DNA of 64,000 nucleotides from Lachnospiraceae bacterium (GTDB taxonomy: Bacteria; Bacillota; Clostridia; Lachnospirales; Lachnospiraceae), in contig JAJQBC010000124.1 of NCBI GenBank assembly GCA_021203465.1, positions 38,988 through 102,987 of the forward strand. Direction: 5' to 3'. This document shows positions 1-8,300 of the stretch, piece after piece. A program made the position numbers and the translations under genes. Each line of letters opens with the position of its first letter. Positions within the stretch are counted from its first letter, which is position 1. Under the pieces are notes generated by a model. That model was given only the letters and a program-made list of their open reading frames with translations. It was not told where the DNA came from and did no database searches.

Positions 1-8
1 AGGAAGTT

Positions 9-1292
9 ATGAGTAAACCGTTCAGACCGGATACGATCTGCGTACAGGCTGGTTGGAAGCCAAAGAAGGGTGAGCCGCGAGTGCTGCCGATCTATCAGAG
101 CACCACATTCAAATATGACACGACCGACGAGATGGGCGCGCTCTTTGCGCTCGAGGAGGAAGGCTATTTCTACACGCGCCTGCAGAATCCGACGAACGAC
201 GCGGTGGCGGAAAAGATTGCCGAGCTGGAGGGCGGCGTCGCGGCGATGCTGACGTCCTCGGGACAGGCGGCGAACTTCTACACGATTGCGAACCTCTGTC
301 AGGCGGGCGACCACATCGTCTGCTCCGCAAAGGTCTACGGCGGCACCTTCAATCTCTACGCAGCCACGATCAAAAAGCTGGGCATCGAGTGCACGTTTGT
401 CGATCCGGACGCGACGGCTGAGGAGATTGATCGCGCTTTCTGCGACAATACGAAGGCGGTCGTCGGGGAGACGATTGCGAACCCGGCGCTGACCGTGCTG
501 GACATCACGAAGTTTGCAGATCTGGCGCATGCGCACGGCGTACCGCTGATCGTGGACAATACTTTTGCGACGCCGATCAACTGCCGTCCCTTTGAGTTCG
601 GCGCCGATATTGTGACGCATTCGACGACGAAATATATGGACGGCCACGCGATGGTTGTGGGCGGCTGCATCGTCGACAGCGGCAACTTTGACTGGGAAGC
701 CCATGCGGAGAAGTTCCCGGGGCTGACGACGCCGGATGAGACCTACCACGGTGTTGTCTATACGAAGCAGTTCGGAAAGAAGGCTTTCATCACGAAGGCG
801 ACCGCGCAGCTGATGCGCGACCTTGGGAGCATCCCTTCGCCGATGAATTCCTTCCTGCTGAACGTGGGACTGGAGACGCTGCCGTTGCGCATGGAGAAGC
901 ACTGCAGCAACGCGCGGAAGGTCGGAGCCTTCCTGAAGAATCATCCGAAGGTAGATTTCGTGAACTGCGCGATGCTGGAGGGCGATCCCTACTACGAAGT
1001 GGCGCAGAAGTATATGCCGAAGGGCACCTGCGGCGTGCTCTCCTTCAGTCTGAAGGGGACGAAGGAGGATGCGGTGCGCTTTATGGACAGCCTGAAGCTT
1101 TGCGCGATCGTCACGCATGTGGCCGACGCGCGCACCTGCGTGCTGCATCCGGTGAGCCACACGCACAGGCAGATGAACGACGAGCAGCTTCGCGAGGCGG
1201 GTGTGACGCCGGGTCTTATTCGGTTGTCGGTCGGCATCGAGAGCCCGGACGATATCATCGAGGATCTTGAGCAGGCACTTGCCCAGGTGTGA
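9..1292 (+). CDS. metY: O-acetylhomoserine aminocarboxypropyltransferase (sulfhydrylase)
   Basis: A PLP enzyme of the Cys/Met metabolism family that makes homocysteine from O-acetylhomoserine and sulfide in the cytoplasm. The 427-residue length fits MetY rather than the shorter (about 380) cystathionine synthases. The Schiff-base lysine is Lys208 in the STTKY motif, followed by the GHAMVVGG segment; the C-terminal substrate domain carries the usual HPVSHTHRQM-like stretch. The ATG is preceded by AGGAAG at the window edge, so the promoter lies outside. A long hairpin terminator follows. A related gamma-family enzyme with other sulfur donors is possible, but overall similarity is to MetY. Confidence 0.93.
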   Translation: MSKPFRPDTICVQAGWKPKKGEPRVLPIYQSTTFKYDTTDEMGALFALEEEGYFYTRLQNPTNDAVAEKIAELEGGVAAMLTSSGQAANFYTIANLCQAGDHIVCSAKVYGGTFNLYAATIKKLGIECTFVDPDATAEEIDRAFCDNTKAVVGETIANPALTVLDITKFADLAHAHGVPLIVDNTFATPINCRPFEFGADIVTHSTTKYMDGHAMVVGGCIVDSGNFDWEAHAEKFPGLTTPDETYHGVVYTKQFGKKAFITKATAQLMRDLGSIPSPMNSFLLNVGLETLPLRMEKHCSNARKVGAFLKNHPKVDFVNCAMLEGDPYYEVAQKYMPKGTCGVLSFSLKGTKEDAVRFMDSLKLCAIVTHVADARTCVLHPVSHTHRQMNDEQLREAGVTPGLIRLSVGIESPDDIIEDLEQALAQV

Positions 1293-1303
1293 TGCATAAA
1301 GGA

Positions 1304-1363
1304 CCTGTCTTTCCGGCATACTTCTTCTTATGGAAGTAAGTATGTCGGAAAGGCGGTTTTTTT
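1304..1363 (+). terminator. Intrinsic terminator after metY, overlapping the next gene's ribosome binding site
   Basis: The arm starting CTTTCCGG at 1309 pairs with the arm ending CGGAAAG near 1352 (15 bp with one or two wobbles). A run of seven T ends immediately before the ATG at 1364. The 3' arm contains the AAGGCGG that would be the ribosome binding site of the next gene. Confidence 0.8.
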
Positions 1364-2017
1364 ATGTCTGAAAATGAAGATAAAATGGAGAAATACGGGC
1401 AGCCGGAGGGCCTTATGGGAAATCTGAAAACCCATATTCGGATCCTGACAATTATCGGCGAGGTCGAGGGACACGAGTGTCTGGCCGCGAACAGCAAGAC
1501 AACCAAGTATGAGCACGTGATTCCAATGCTCGCCGCCGTGGAGGAGGACCCGGAAGTACACGGTCTGCTTGTGCTGATCAATACGGTCGGCGGGGACGTC
1601 GAGAGCGGACTCGCGATCGCGGAGATGATCGCCTCGATCAGCAAGCCGACGGTCTCGCTTGTGCTCGGCGGCAGTCACTCGATCGGCGTGCCGCTCGCGG
1701 TTTCCACAGATTATTCCTTTATCGTGCCAACCGGTACGATGATGATTCATCCGGTGCGGATGACCGGACTGATCATTGGCGTCGCGCAGACCTTCGACTA
1801 TTTCCAGAAGATTCAGGACCGGATCAGTGGCTTTGTAGTGGAGCACAGCCACATCGCGCCCGCGCGCCTGACGGAACTCATGCTGGAGACCGGAGAGCTG
1901 ACGAAGGATGTCGGCAGCGTTCTGGTTGGGACGCAGGCGGTGGAGGAGGGTATCATCGACGCTGTCGGCGGCACGGGCGACGCTTTTCGCAAACTGCACG
2001 AGCTGATGGGAGAGTGA
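1364..2017 (+). CDS. ClpP-family (TepA-like) serine protease
   Basis: A 217-residue protein with the ClpP/crotonase fold. The catalytic pair is visible as Ser106 in GSHSIG and His129 in MIHPVR, 23 residues apart as in ClpP. It differs from housekeeping ClpP in the N-terminal region and resembles the Bacillus TepA/YmfB group, cytosolic ClpP-like peptidases whose physiological substrates are poorly defined. It sits alone between a terminator and a strong promoter. The ATG follows AAGGCGG at 7 nt, but this ribosome binding site is inside the metY terminator stem, so translation may depend on opening the hairpin. The TepA assignment is by family resemblance. Confidence 0.8.
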   Translation: MSENEDKMEKYGQPEGLMGNLKTHIRILTIIGEVEGHECLAANSKTTKYEHVIPMLAAVEEDPEVHGLLVLINTVGGDVESGLAIAEMIASISKPTVSLVLGGSHSIGVPLAVSTDYSFIVPTGTMMIHPVRMTGLIIGVAQTFDYFQKIQDRISGFVVEHSHIAPARLTELMLETGELTKDVGSVLVGTQAVEEGIIDAVGGTGDAFRKLHELMGE

Positions 2018-2082
2018 GGACACGTGGGCCACACGTCCGCAATTCTCAGCGAGTGATTCTCTGCGGGTTTGAAACTGAATCA

Positions 2083-2111
2083 TTGACATCGTCCATTCAC
2101 TGGTATATACT
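2083..2111 (+). promoter_or_regulatory. Sigma-A promoter of the acyl-CoA carboxyltransferase gene
   Basis: A perfect -35 TTGACA (2083-2088), a 17-bp spacer and -10 TATACT (2106-2111), about 80 bp upstream of the ATG. Two palindromes overlap and follow the -10. Confidence 0.85.
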
Positions 2112-2125
2112 TTGATAGTCAAAGT
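2109..2125. promoter_or_regulatory. FabT-like palindromic operator candidate over the -10
   Basis: ACTTTGA-TAG-TCAAAGT, perfect 7-bp arms around a 3-bp centre. It matches the TTTGAnnnTCAAA core reported for the MarR-type fatty-acid repressor FabT of streptococci. It covers the -10 and the start-site region. The named regulator is inferred; no fabT-like gene is in the window. Confidence 0.55.
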
Positions 2126-2132
2126 TTTTACA

Positions 2133-2153
2133 ATAAAAGTCCCGGACTTTTAT
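2133..2153. promoter_or_regulatory. Second palindromic operator candidate
   Basis: ATAAAAGTCC and GGACTTTTAT, perfect 10-bp arms around a single C. The one-base centre makes an RNA hairpin unlikely and suggests a protein-binding DNA palindrome in the 5' untranslated region. The regulator is unknown. Confidence 0.5.
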
Positions 2154-2190
2154 ACAAGTCAACGAGAAATAATCAGAGGAGTATATTGAT

Positions 2191-3813
2191 ATGTGGAAGG
2201 ACAGTATAGATGAGCTTGACCGGCGGCGCAACCGTACGCTGCAGGCGGGCGGGAGCGAGCGGATCGAGAAGCAGCACAAGAGTGGAAAACTGACGGCGAG
2301 AGAGCGCATCGACCTACTCTTTGACCCGGGTACTTTCGTGGAGGTAGATAATTTTATTGAATCCAGAATTGACGACTTCGGTCTGGACAAGAAGCGCGTA
2401 CCGGGTGACGGCGTTGTGACCGGCTACGGAGAGATTGAGGGACGCACGGTCTTTGTCTCCTCTGAGGATTTCACTGTCATCGGCGGTTCGCTAGGCGAGT
2501 ATCATTCGATGAAGATCACGCGCATTCAGGATATGGCCTATGAGATGAAGGCGCCGCTCATCATGATCAACGACAGTGGCGGAGCCAGGATCGAGGAGGG
2601 CATTGACTCCTTGAGTGGCTATGCGGGCATTTTCCTGCGCAATACGAAGGCTTCGGGCGTGATCCCGCAGATCGCGGTGATCGTGGGACCCTGCTCCGGC
2701 GGCGCGTGTTATTCGCCGGCTATCTGCGATTATATTTTTATGGTCGAGAATATCGGCAAGATGTTCATTACCGGTCCGCAGGTCGTGAAGACTGTGGTCA
2801 ACGAGGAGTGCACGGTCGAGGAGCTCGGCGGTGCGAAGGTGCATGCTTCCCAGAGCGGCGTAACGCATTTCACCTATGCGGATGAAAAGAGTTGCTTTGA
2901 CGGTGTGCGGCAGCTCCTGTCTTATCTGCCGTCCAGCTATCTCACGAAGCCTCCGGTAGCACAGATGCAGGAGAAGGAGAGTTCCACTGGTAAAAAATCC
3001 TTGCTATTCTCGCTGAACAGCTTGATCCGCGGCACTTCAAAACAGGTCGAGGCTACAGATCGTTGCGCGGACATGACGGAAGTCGTCCCGGACAATTCGA
3101 GAAAGGCTTATGATGTGCTGGATGTCATCAGCCGCGTCTGCGATAAGGATTCTTTTATGGAAGTCCAGAAGGATTTCGCAAAAAATATCGTGGTCGGTTT
3201 TGGACGGATGGGCGGCGAGAGCGTTGGTATCGTGGCGAACCAGCCGAACGTGCTAGCTGGTAGTTTGGACTACGATTCCTCCGACAAGGCGGCGCGTTTT
3301 GTGCGCACCTGCGATTGCTTCAATATTCCGCTTGTCGTCCTCGTGGATGTCCCGGCTTTCATGCCCGGCACTGCGCAGGAGCACAAGGGCATCATCCGTC
3401 ACGGCGCAAAGATGCTCTACGCTTTCTCCGAGGCGACTGTGCCGAAGATATCCGTGATCATGCGGAAGGCCTACGGCGGCGCTTACATCGCGATGAACAG
3501 CAAGAACATGGGAGCGGACATTGTCTACGCCTGGCCGGAGGCGGAGATTGCGGTGATGGGCGCGGACGGCGCGGTGAATATCGCCTTCAAGCAGGCGATC
3601 AACGCGGCGGCGGACAAAGAAGAAGCGCGCGAGCACTATGTCGAGGAATATAAAGAGAAGTTCATGAATCCCTACGTGGCGGCATCCCGCGGCTTTGTGA
3701 CCGAGGTCATCAAGCCCTCCGAGACGAGGCAGCGGATTTTGAGCGCGCTGAAGGTGCTGAAAAATAAAAGTGTGGAGCAGCCGCCGAAAAAGCACGGAAA
3801 TATTCCGTTATAA
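2191..3813 (+). CDS. Acyl-CoA carboxylase carboxyltransferase (beta) subunit
   Basis: A 540-residue protein with tandem crotonase-fold carboxyltransferase domains (roughly 30-260 and 290-520) of the MmdA/PccB/AccD5 type. Visible family segments are SGGARIEEGI in the N domain and the KAYGGAYIAM segment in the C domain, where acyl-CoA and biotin oxyanion holes lie. Such subunits move carboxyl groups between biotin and propionyl-, methylmalonyl-, glutaconyl- or acetyl-CoA. No biotin carrier, biotin carboxylase or membrane decarboxylase subunit is adjacent, so substrate and direction cannot be read from context. AGAGGAG precedes the ATG. The promoter has two palindromes, one FabT-like, which would suit a link to lipid metabolism. 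Confidence 0.85.
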   Translation: MWKDSIDELDRRRNRTLQAGGSERIEKQHKSGKLTARERIDLLFDPGTFVEVDNFIESRIDDFGLDKKRVPGDGVVTGYGEIEGRTVFVSSEDFTVIGGSLGEYHSMKITRIQDMAYEMKAPLIMINDSGGARIEEGIDSLSGYAGIFLRNTKASGVIPQIAVIVGPCSGGACYSPAICDYIFMVENIGKMFITGPQVVKTVVNEECTVEELGGAKVHASQSGVTHFTYADEKSCFDGVRQLLSYLPSSYLTKPPVAQMQEKESSTGKKSLLFSLNSLIRGTSKQVEATDRCADMTEVVPDNSRKAYDVLDVISRVCDKDSFMEVQKDFAKNIVVGFGRMGGESVGIVANQPNVLAGSLDYDSSDKAARFVRTCDCFNIPLVVLVDVPAFMPGTAQEHKGIIRHGAKMLYAFSEATVPKISVIMRKAYGGAYIAMNSKNMGADIVYAWPEAEIAVMGADGAVNIAFKQAINAAADKEEAREHYVEEYKEKFMNPYVAASRGFVTEVIKPSETRQRILSALKVLKNKSVEQPPKKHGNIPL

Positions 3814-3870
3814 TTAAAAAATCTTCTTCCCATATCCGGGAAACTGGCGTATAATAAGGTAAAGTTGCTT

Positions 3871-3909
3871 GATAGCTGATGATCCCAATGGCGGGCACCG
3901 TTAGCTATC
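3871..3909 (+). other. Hairpin in the dapF leader
   Basis: GATAGCT (3871-3877) and AGCTATC (3903-3909) form 7 perfect pairs, extendable by G-U pairs. It lies between a TATAAT (3850-3855) and the dapF ribosome binding site. I recognise no riboswitch class in it. Confidence 0.4.
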
Positions 3910-3940
3910 CTTGTTTTAGAGCCCAGGAGGATGAGAAAAC

Positions 3941-4780
3941 ATGGATTTCTGGAAAATGAATGGCGCGGGCAATGACTTTATCGTGCTGAACAATATGGAC
4001 GGACAGATTCCGGAGGAGGCGTTCCCTGAGATGGCGCGCGTACTCTGTGAGCGGCATCTCTCGATCGGAGCCGACGGCCTGATGGCGGTGGGAAAGCCCC
4101 GCGAGGGAGGAGACTATCGGATGATCTTTCTGAACGCGGACAGCAGTTACGGCGAGATGTGCGGAAACGGAGCCCGCTGCATCTGCCGCTTCGGCTATGA
4201 GAACGGTCTGGCGGGCGAGACGCAGCGCGTAGAGACGGTGGCCGGGCTCGTGACGGGTCAGCGGATGAATGAGAGATTATATAAAGTGCGGCTCAATGAC
4301 CCTTCTGTGATCAAACTGGATTACCCGGTGGAGGAGAGTGGGAAGACTTACGTCTGCTCCTATATTGAGCTCGGAAATCCAGGTCTGCCCCACGCAATTG
4401 TGCCCTTTACAGGTTTGGCGGATACGGATATGGATGAGCTCAGGAAGCTGGGGCGTGCGCTCCGCTGGAACAGCGCATTCCCGAAGGGGGCGAACGTGAA
4501 TTTCTGCGAGATCACGGGTGAGAATGAGGTCTGTGTGCGGACTTTTGAGCGCGGTGTGGAAGATTTCACCTATGCCTGCGGCACCGGCAGCGGCTCGACG
4601 GCAGTGAGCCTCTTCCTGCAGGGAAAGGTGAGCAGCCACGGCGTGAAAATCAACATGCCGGGCGGGCAGCTCATTATCGATATCGAGCATGAGGGCGACA
4701 GAATTCAGGATCTCTACCTGACCGGCCCCACGAACATTGTCTGTAAGGGCGAGATCACAGATGAGGATCTCAACCTTTAG
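3941..4780 (+). CDS. dapF: Diaminopimelate epimerase
   Basis: Interconverts LL- and meso-diaminopimelate, the last step before lysine and a direct source for peptidoglycan. The protein has 279 residues and the two-Cys, PLP-independent racemase layout: the first catalytic Cys in MCGNGARC and the second in YACGTGSGS. Both half-domains are complete and no substitution is seen at the catalytic motifs. The ATG follows CCAGGAGGATG. The gene is monocistronic or co-transcribed with the following symporter, whose start is 39 bp downstream; a hairpin occupies the upstream leader. Confidence 0.95.
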   Translation: MDFWKMNGAGNDFIVLNNMDGQIPEEAFPEMARVLCERHLSIGADGLMAVGKPREGGDYRMIFLNADSSYGEMCGNGARCICRFGYENGLAGETQRVETVAGLVTGQRMNERLYKVRLNDPSVIKLDYPVEESGKTYVCSYIELGNPGLPHAIVPFTGLADTDMDELRKLGRALRWNSAFPKGANVNFCEITGENEVCVRTFERGVEDFTYACGTGSGSTAVSLFLQGKVSSHGVKINMPGGQLIIDIEHEGDRIQDLYLTGPTNIVCKGEITDEDLNL

Positions 4781-4819
4781 AGATAACTATCATTTTTAAT
4801 ATTTTTGGAGGGAGCAGTT

Positions 4820-6082
4820 ATGCAAAAAAAAAATGTTGCAAAGAATTATGTGTTCCTGGGCATCATGCTCGGCAGTATGATTCTCGGCTGTATCGTGGGC
4901 TGGATCTTCCCGGCTACCGATACGAGCGCGGGCGCTACGGTGCTGGAGCCGCTGGGCACGGTTTTCATCAACATGATGTTCTGTATCGTGGTGCCGCTGG
5001 TCTTCGCGTCGATCGCGGGCTCTGTAGCGAATATGAAGAGCCTGAAGCGAGCCGGCAAGATCATGGGCGTCACGATCGGCACCTTCGTAGTCACCGGGGC
5101 GATCGCGGCTGTGATCATGTACATATTGATGCAGATCTTCCCGCCGGTGCTGACGCCGTGGACAGAGATCGCGGCGGAGGAGATGGGAGAGTACGCGACG
5201 ATTCCGGAGCTGATCGTGAACTTCTTTACAGCGGAGGATTTCAGCGGACTTCTGACGCGTAAGGCCATGCTGCCGCTGATCGTGTTCTCTTTGCTCTTCG
5301 GCGTGGCCGTGAACCTGAACGGCGGCGCGGAAACCCCGGTCGGAAAGCTGCTGGCAGACCTCACGAACGTGATGCTGAAGTTTGTCAAGATTATCACCTA
5401 CTACGCGCCGGTCGCGTTCTTCGGCTTCTTCGCGAACCTGGTCGCGACCTACGGCTCGCAGATCACAGAGTCCTACGGGCGCGCGATGCTGGTGTATTAT
5501 CCGCTCTGCTTTATTTATATCTTCACGGCGTGGCCGCTGTTTGCCCGCTTTGGCGGCGGCAAGGGCGCAGTGAAGACGATGTTCAAACACATCACGAGGC
5601 CGGCGATTGTCTCGCTCGGCACCTGCTCCTCGGTCGCGACGATCCCGACGAACATGCAGGTGGCGGAGGAGACCGGTATCTCGAAGGATGTCAGCGAGAT
5701 GGTGCTGCCGCTCGGCGCGACGATGCACATGGACGGCTCCTGTTTCTCCTGCGTGTTGAAGATTGCCTTCCTCTACGGCGTGTTCGGCATGGATTTTGGC
5801 GGCGTTGGCATGCTGGTGATGGTCGTGCTCGTGGCGGTGCTCTCCTCGGTGGGCATGTCCGGTGTGCCGGGCGGCGGCTACATCGGCGAGTATATCATCT
5901 GCTCCATTTTCTTCCCGAACCAGATGGAGTTGGCTTTCCCGATTCTGGTCACGATCGGCAATCTGGTCGATCCGCCTGCTACGATGATCAATTCAGCCGG
6001 AGACTATGTCATTTCCTACATTGTATCGCGTTTTGTGGATGGCAAAGACTGGCTGACGAAACAGTTGAAAGGAGAAGCATAA
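4820..6082 (+). CDS. Dicarboxylate/amino-acid:cation symporter (DAACS family)
   Basis: A multi-pass membrane carrier of 420 residues, the usual GltP/SstT length. It has several hydrophobic segments, a serine-containing re-entrant loop (CSSVATIPTN, equivalent to the SSSAT-type loop), the GMSGVPGGG segment and a C-terminal MINSAGD equivalent of the NxxGD substrate motif. Known members co-transport glutamate, aspartate, serine or cystine with Na+ or H+. I start at ATG 4820 behind GGAGGGAG; an in-frame TTG at 4805 lies in the ribosome binding site itself and is rejected. It is directly followed at 3 bp by a PLP D-cysteine desulfhydrase-like gene, which suggests uptake of an amino acid that is then degraded. 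Confidence 0.85.
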   Translation: MQKKNVAKNYVFLGIMLGSMILGCIVGWIFPATDTSAGATVLEPLGTVFINMMFCIVVPLVFASIAGSVANMKSLKRAGKIMGVTIGTFVVTGAIAAVIMYILMQIFPPVLTPWTEIAAEEMGEYATIPELIVNFFTAEDFSGLLTRKAMLPLIVFSLLFGVAVNLNGGAETPVGKLLADLTNVMLKFVKIITYYAPVAFFGFFANLVATYGSQITESYGRAMLVYYPLCFIYIFTAWPLFARFGGGKGAVKTMFKHITRPAIVSLGTCSSVATIPTNMQVAEETGISKDVSEMVLPLGATMHMDGSCFSCVLKIAFLYGVFGMDFGGVGMLVMVVLVAVLSSVGMSGVPGGGYIGEYIICSIFFPNQMELAFPILVTIGNLVDPPATMINSAGDYVISYIVSRFVDGKDWLTKQLKGEA

Positions 6083-6085
6083 TCT

Positions 6086-7057
6086 GTGAAAAGTATTGAC
6101 GATCTGCCAAGGCTGCATCTTGGCGTCTACCCGACTCCGCTCTATAAGCTGGAGGCGATCAGTGAGAAGTACGGCAAGAACATCTGGATCAAGCGTGACG
6201 ATCTCTGCGGCGTGGCGCTCGGCGGCAACAAGGTTCGCAAGCTGGAATTCCTGCTCGCGGACGCAAAGCAACAGGGCTGCGACACGGTCTTCACGACCGG
6301 CGGCGCGCAGTCGAACCACGCCATGCTGACCGGCGCCTGCGCTGCGCGGCTGGGGATGAAGTGCTATCTGCTGCTGAAAAAGCGCGGGGTCACGGAGCAT
6401 CTGGGCAATCAGGTGCTGAACAGTATCTACGGCGCGGAAGTCCGCTTTATCGATACGGACAGCTACGATGACATCTATGCGGAGATGCATCGCATGGGCG
6501 TGGAGCTCGCGAAGGAAGGACACAAGTCCTACTACATCCCCTGCGGCGGCTCGAACGCGCTGGGAGCGATCGGCTATGCGGCGGGCGTGCGTGAGCTGGC
6601 GCAGCAGGCGGAAGAAATTGGTCTTAAGATTGACCATATCACTTCTGCAACAGGTTCAGGCGGTACGACGGCAGGTCTTCTGCTCGGCGCGAAGATGTTC
6701 CTGCCGGGCGTGAAGGCTTTGGGGCTCGGAGTGGACGACGATCCCTTTGACGAGATTGTGTCAGAACTTGCGCAGGAGGCCGCGGGGATGCTGGATTTCC
6801 CGCTTGCGCGGACGCCGGATGATTTCCGCATGGTCTACAATCTGGGTGCGGGCTACGCGATCCCGAATGCGGAGGATACGCCGTACATCGAGGAGATGGC
6901 CAGAATGGAAGGCATCCTGCTCGACCCGGTTTACACCGGCAAGGCCTGGAGCGGTCTTCTGAAGCTCGTAAAGGACGGCTATTTCGATGGTGAGAAGAAC
7001 ATCGTGTTCTTCCACACGGGCGGCGCAGCGGCGCTGTTTGCGATGGATCTGGGCTGA
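6086..7057 (+). CDS. D-cysteine desulfhydrase / ACC deaminase family PLP enzyme
   Basis: A fold-type II PLP enzyme of 323 residues. The cofactor lysine is Lys49 in GGNKVRK, followed by the phosphate-binding TTGGAQSNH loop and the glycine-rich TGSGGTTAG segment. Family members break D-cysteine (to pyruvate, ammonia and H2S), aminocyclopropane-carboxylate or cysteate-type substrates; D-cysteine desulfhydrase is the most likely role in this lineage. The start is GTG at 6086 behind AAAGGAG, 3 bp after the symporter stop, so the two are an operon. A terminator follows. Substrate specificity is not settled by the sequence. Confidence 0.8.
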   Translation: MKSIDDLPRLHLGVYPTPLYKLEAISEKYGKNIWIKRDDLCGVALGGNKVRKLEFLLADAKQQGCDTVFTTGGAQSNHAMLTGACAARLGMKCYLLLKKRGVTEHLGNQVLNSIYGAEVRFIDTDSYDDIYAEMHRMGVELAKEGHKSYYIPCGGSNALGAIGYAAGVRELAQQAEEIGLKIDHITSATGSGGTTAGLLLGAKMFLPGVKALGLGVDDDPFDEIVSELAQEAAGMLDFPLARTPDDFRMVYNLGAGYAIPNAEDTPYIEEMARMEGILLDPVYTGKAWSGLLKLVKDGYFDGEKNIVFFHTGGAAALFAMDLG

Positions 7058-7077
7058 CAGGTAAATGCAATTGAAGG

Positions 7078-7113
7078 GCAGCGATGTACAGTGATATCAT
7101 CGCTGCTCTTTTT
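7078..7113 (+). terminator. Intrinsic terminator of the symporter-desulfhydrase operon
   Basis: GCAGCGATG pairs with CATCGCTGC (9 bp, 11-nt loop), followed by TCTTTTT. Confidence 0.85.
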
Positions 7114-7131
7114 ATGGAGCGAATATGACGA

Positions 7132-7177
7132 TTCAAAACAGCAGGCCATAGACCGCTTTCTTCGAAGGCTATATGCC
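7132..7177 (+). repeat. Imperfect dispersed intergenic repeat, copy A
   Basis: About 46 bp sharing roughly three quarters of its bases with the reverse complement of 15281-15326. Shared blocks are AACAGCAGGCCA, AGACC and TTCGAA followed by GCT and ATGCC. It lies between a terminator and the next gene. Its nature is unknown. Confidence 0.45.
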
Positions 7178-7263
7178 TGTGGCCTGAATGAGGGGGACTG
7201 TACAAAGCCCCTGTCTTTGTGTTATAAAAAATAGGAGAACTGTTACAGGGAGTGGAAAACGAC

Positions 7264-8139
7264 ATGCAGGAAATCGGGACAGCAGAACTACTGCAGTCAG
7301 ATCAGGACGAAGCGCGCAGACAGATTGAACGCAGCATCATCAAGAAATTCCGCAAGACGATCTGGCGGCCCTTCACCAGAGGCATCAACGACTATGAATT
7401 GATTCACGATGGCGACCGAATTGCGGTCTGCATTTCCGGAGGGAAGGATTCCATGCTGATGGCGAAGCTTCTGCAGGAGCTGCACCGGCATGGAAAGGCA
7501 AATTTTGAACTTCAATTCCTCACGATGAATCCGGGCTACAATGAGGAAAACTGGGAGCTTATCAAGGCCAACGCGCGGCTGCTCGGCATCCCGCTGACCG
7601 TGTTTGAGACAGATATCTTCGACGCGGTCGCGACGATTGACAGAAATCCCTGTTATCTCTGTGCGCGCATGCGCCGGGGCTATCTCTATTCCCATGCGAA
7701 GGAACTCGGCTGCAACAAGATTGCACTCGGCCACCATTTTGACGATGTGATCGAGACGATTCTGATGGGCATGTTCTATGGCGGCAAGGTCGAGACAATG
7801 ATGCCGAAGCTACACAGCCAGAATTTCGAGGGTATGGAGCTGATCCGCCCGATGTATCTGGTGCATGAGGATGCCGTCAAGGCCTGGCGGGATTATAATG
7901 GGCTCCGCTTCATCCAGTGCGCCTGCCGCTTTACAGAGGCCTGCGCAAACGGCGACGGCACGCAGAACTCCAAGCGCGAGGAGATGAAGGAGCTGATCGC
8001 TGATCTGCGGCAGAAGAGCGATGTGATCGAGCAGAACATCTTCCGCAGCGTGCACAATGTGAACTTGAAGACAATTATCGGTTATCACAGGGGGGACGAA
8101 GCGTATAATTTTCTGGATGATTACTACGATGAAACATAA
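7264..8139 (+). CDS. TtcA-family tRNA thiolation protein (PP-loop ATPase)
   Basis: A 291-residue cytosolic ATPase of the PP-loop superfamily. The pyrophosphate loop is SGGKDS at about residue 58. A CxxC pair (PCYLC) precedes RMRRGYLY, and a further Cys cluster is in QCACRF; this is the layout of TtcA, which thiolates C32 of tRNA using an iron-sulfur cluster. I prefer ATG 7264, preceded by AGGGAGTGG at 8-10 nt; an in-frame GTG at 7252 sits inside that ribosome binding site. It stands alone, with a terminator upstream and the gltX leader downstream. TtcA-like paralogs with other tRNA targets exist, so the modified position is inferred. Confidence 0.75.
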   Translation: MQEIGTAELLQSDQDEARRQIERSIIKKFRKTIWRPFTRGINDYELIHDGDRIAVCISGGKDSMLMAKLLQELHRHGKANFELQFLTMNPGYNEENWELIKANARLLGIPLTVFETDIFDAVATIDRNPCYLCARMRRGYLYSHAKELGCNKIALGHHFDDVIETILMGMFYGGKVETMMPKLHSQNFEGMELIRPMYLVHEDAVKAWRDYNGLRFIQCACRFTEACANGDGTQNSKREEMKELIADLRQKSDVIEQNIFRSVHNVNLKTIIGYHRGDEAYNFLDDYYDET

Positions 8140-8211
8140 GGGCAACTGGTTATGAGCGGTCAGTGGAAGTTGAGAGTTAAAATGGTTCTGGTAAAATCAT
8201 TATGTTTCGTA

Positions 8212-8217
8212 TATAAT
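8212..8217 (+). promoter_or_regulatory. Candidate -10 box for gltX
   Basis: TATAAT about 90 bp before the gltX ATG. The sequence 17 bp upstream (TGGTAA) is a poor -35, so the call rests on the -10 and position. Confidence 0.4.
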
Positions 8218-8229
8218 CAGGGAAGACAG

Positions 8230-8285
8230 CGATTGCGGATGTAATCGACTTTTGATAGATGGCCGTGCCGTGGATGCGGCAGGCC
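8230..8285 (+). other. Two hairpins in the gltX leader
   Basis: Hairpin 1 pairs CGATT with AATCG (8230-8247). Hairpin 2 pairs GGCC plus TGCCG with CGGCA plus GGCC (8261-8285, one bulged G) and abuts the GGAGGAGAG ribosome binding site. No T-box motif is seen. Confidence 0.45.
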
Positions 8286-8300
8286 GGAGGAGAGAGAAAT

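Noticed and set aside
3880..3905. T-box-like GGCGGGCACCG before dapF
   Set aside because: It lacks the conserved TGGNACCGCG core and an upstream specifier loop.
4796..5728. A long minus-strand open frame opposite the symporter
   Set aside because: Arg/His-rich, low-complexity product of the GC-rich antisense strand; no family resemblance and no ribosome binding site.
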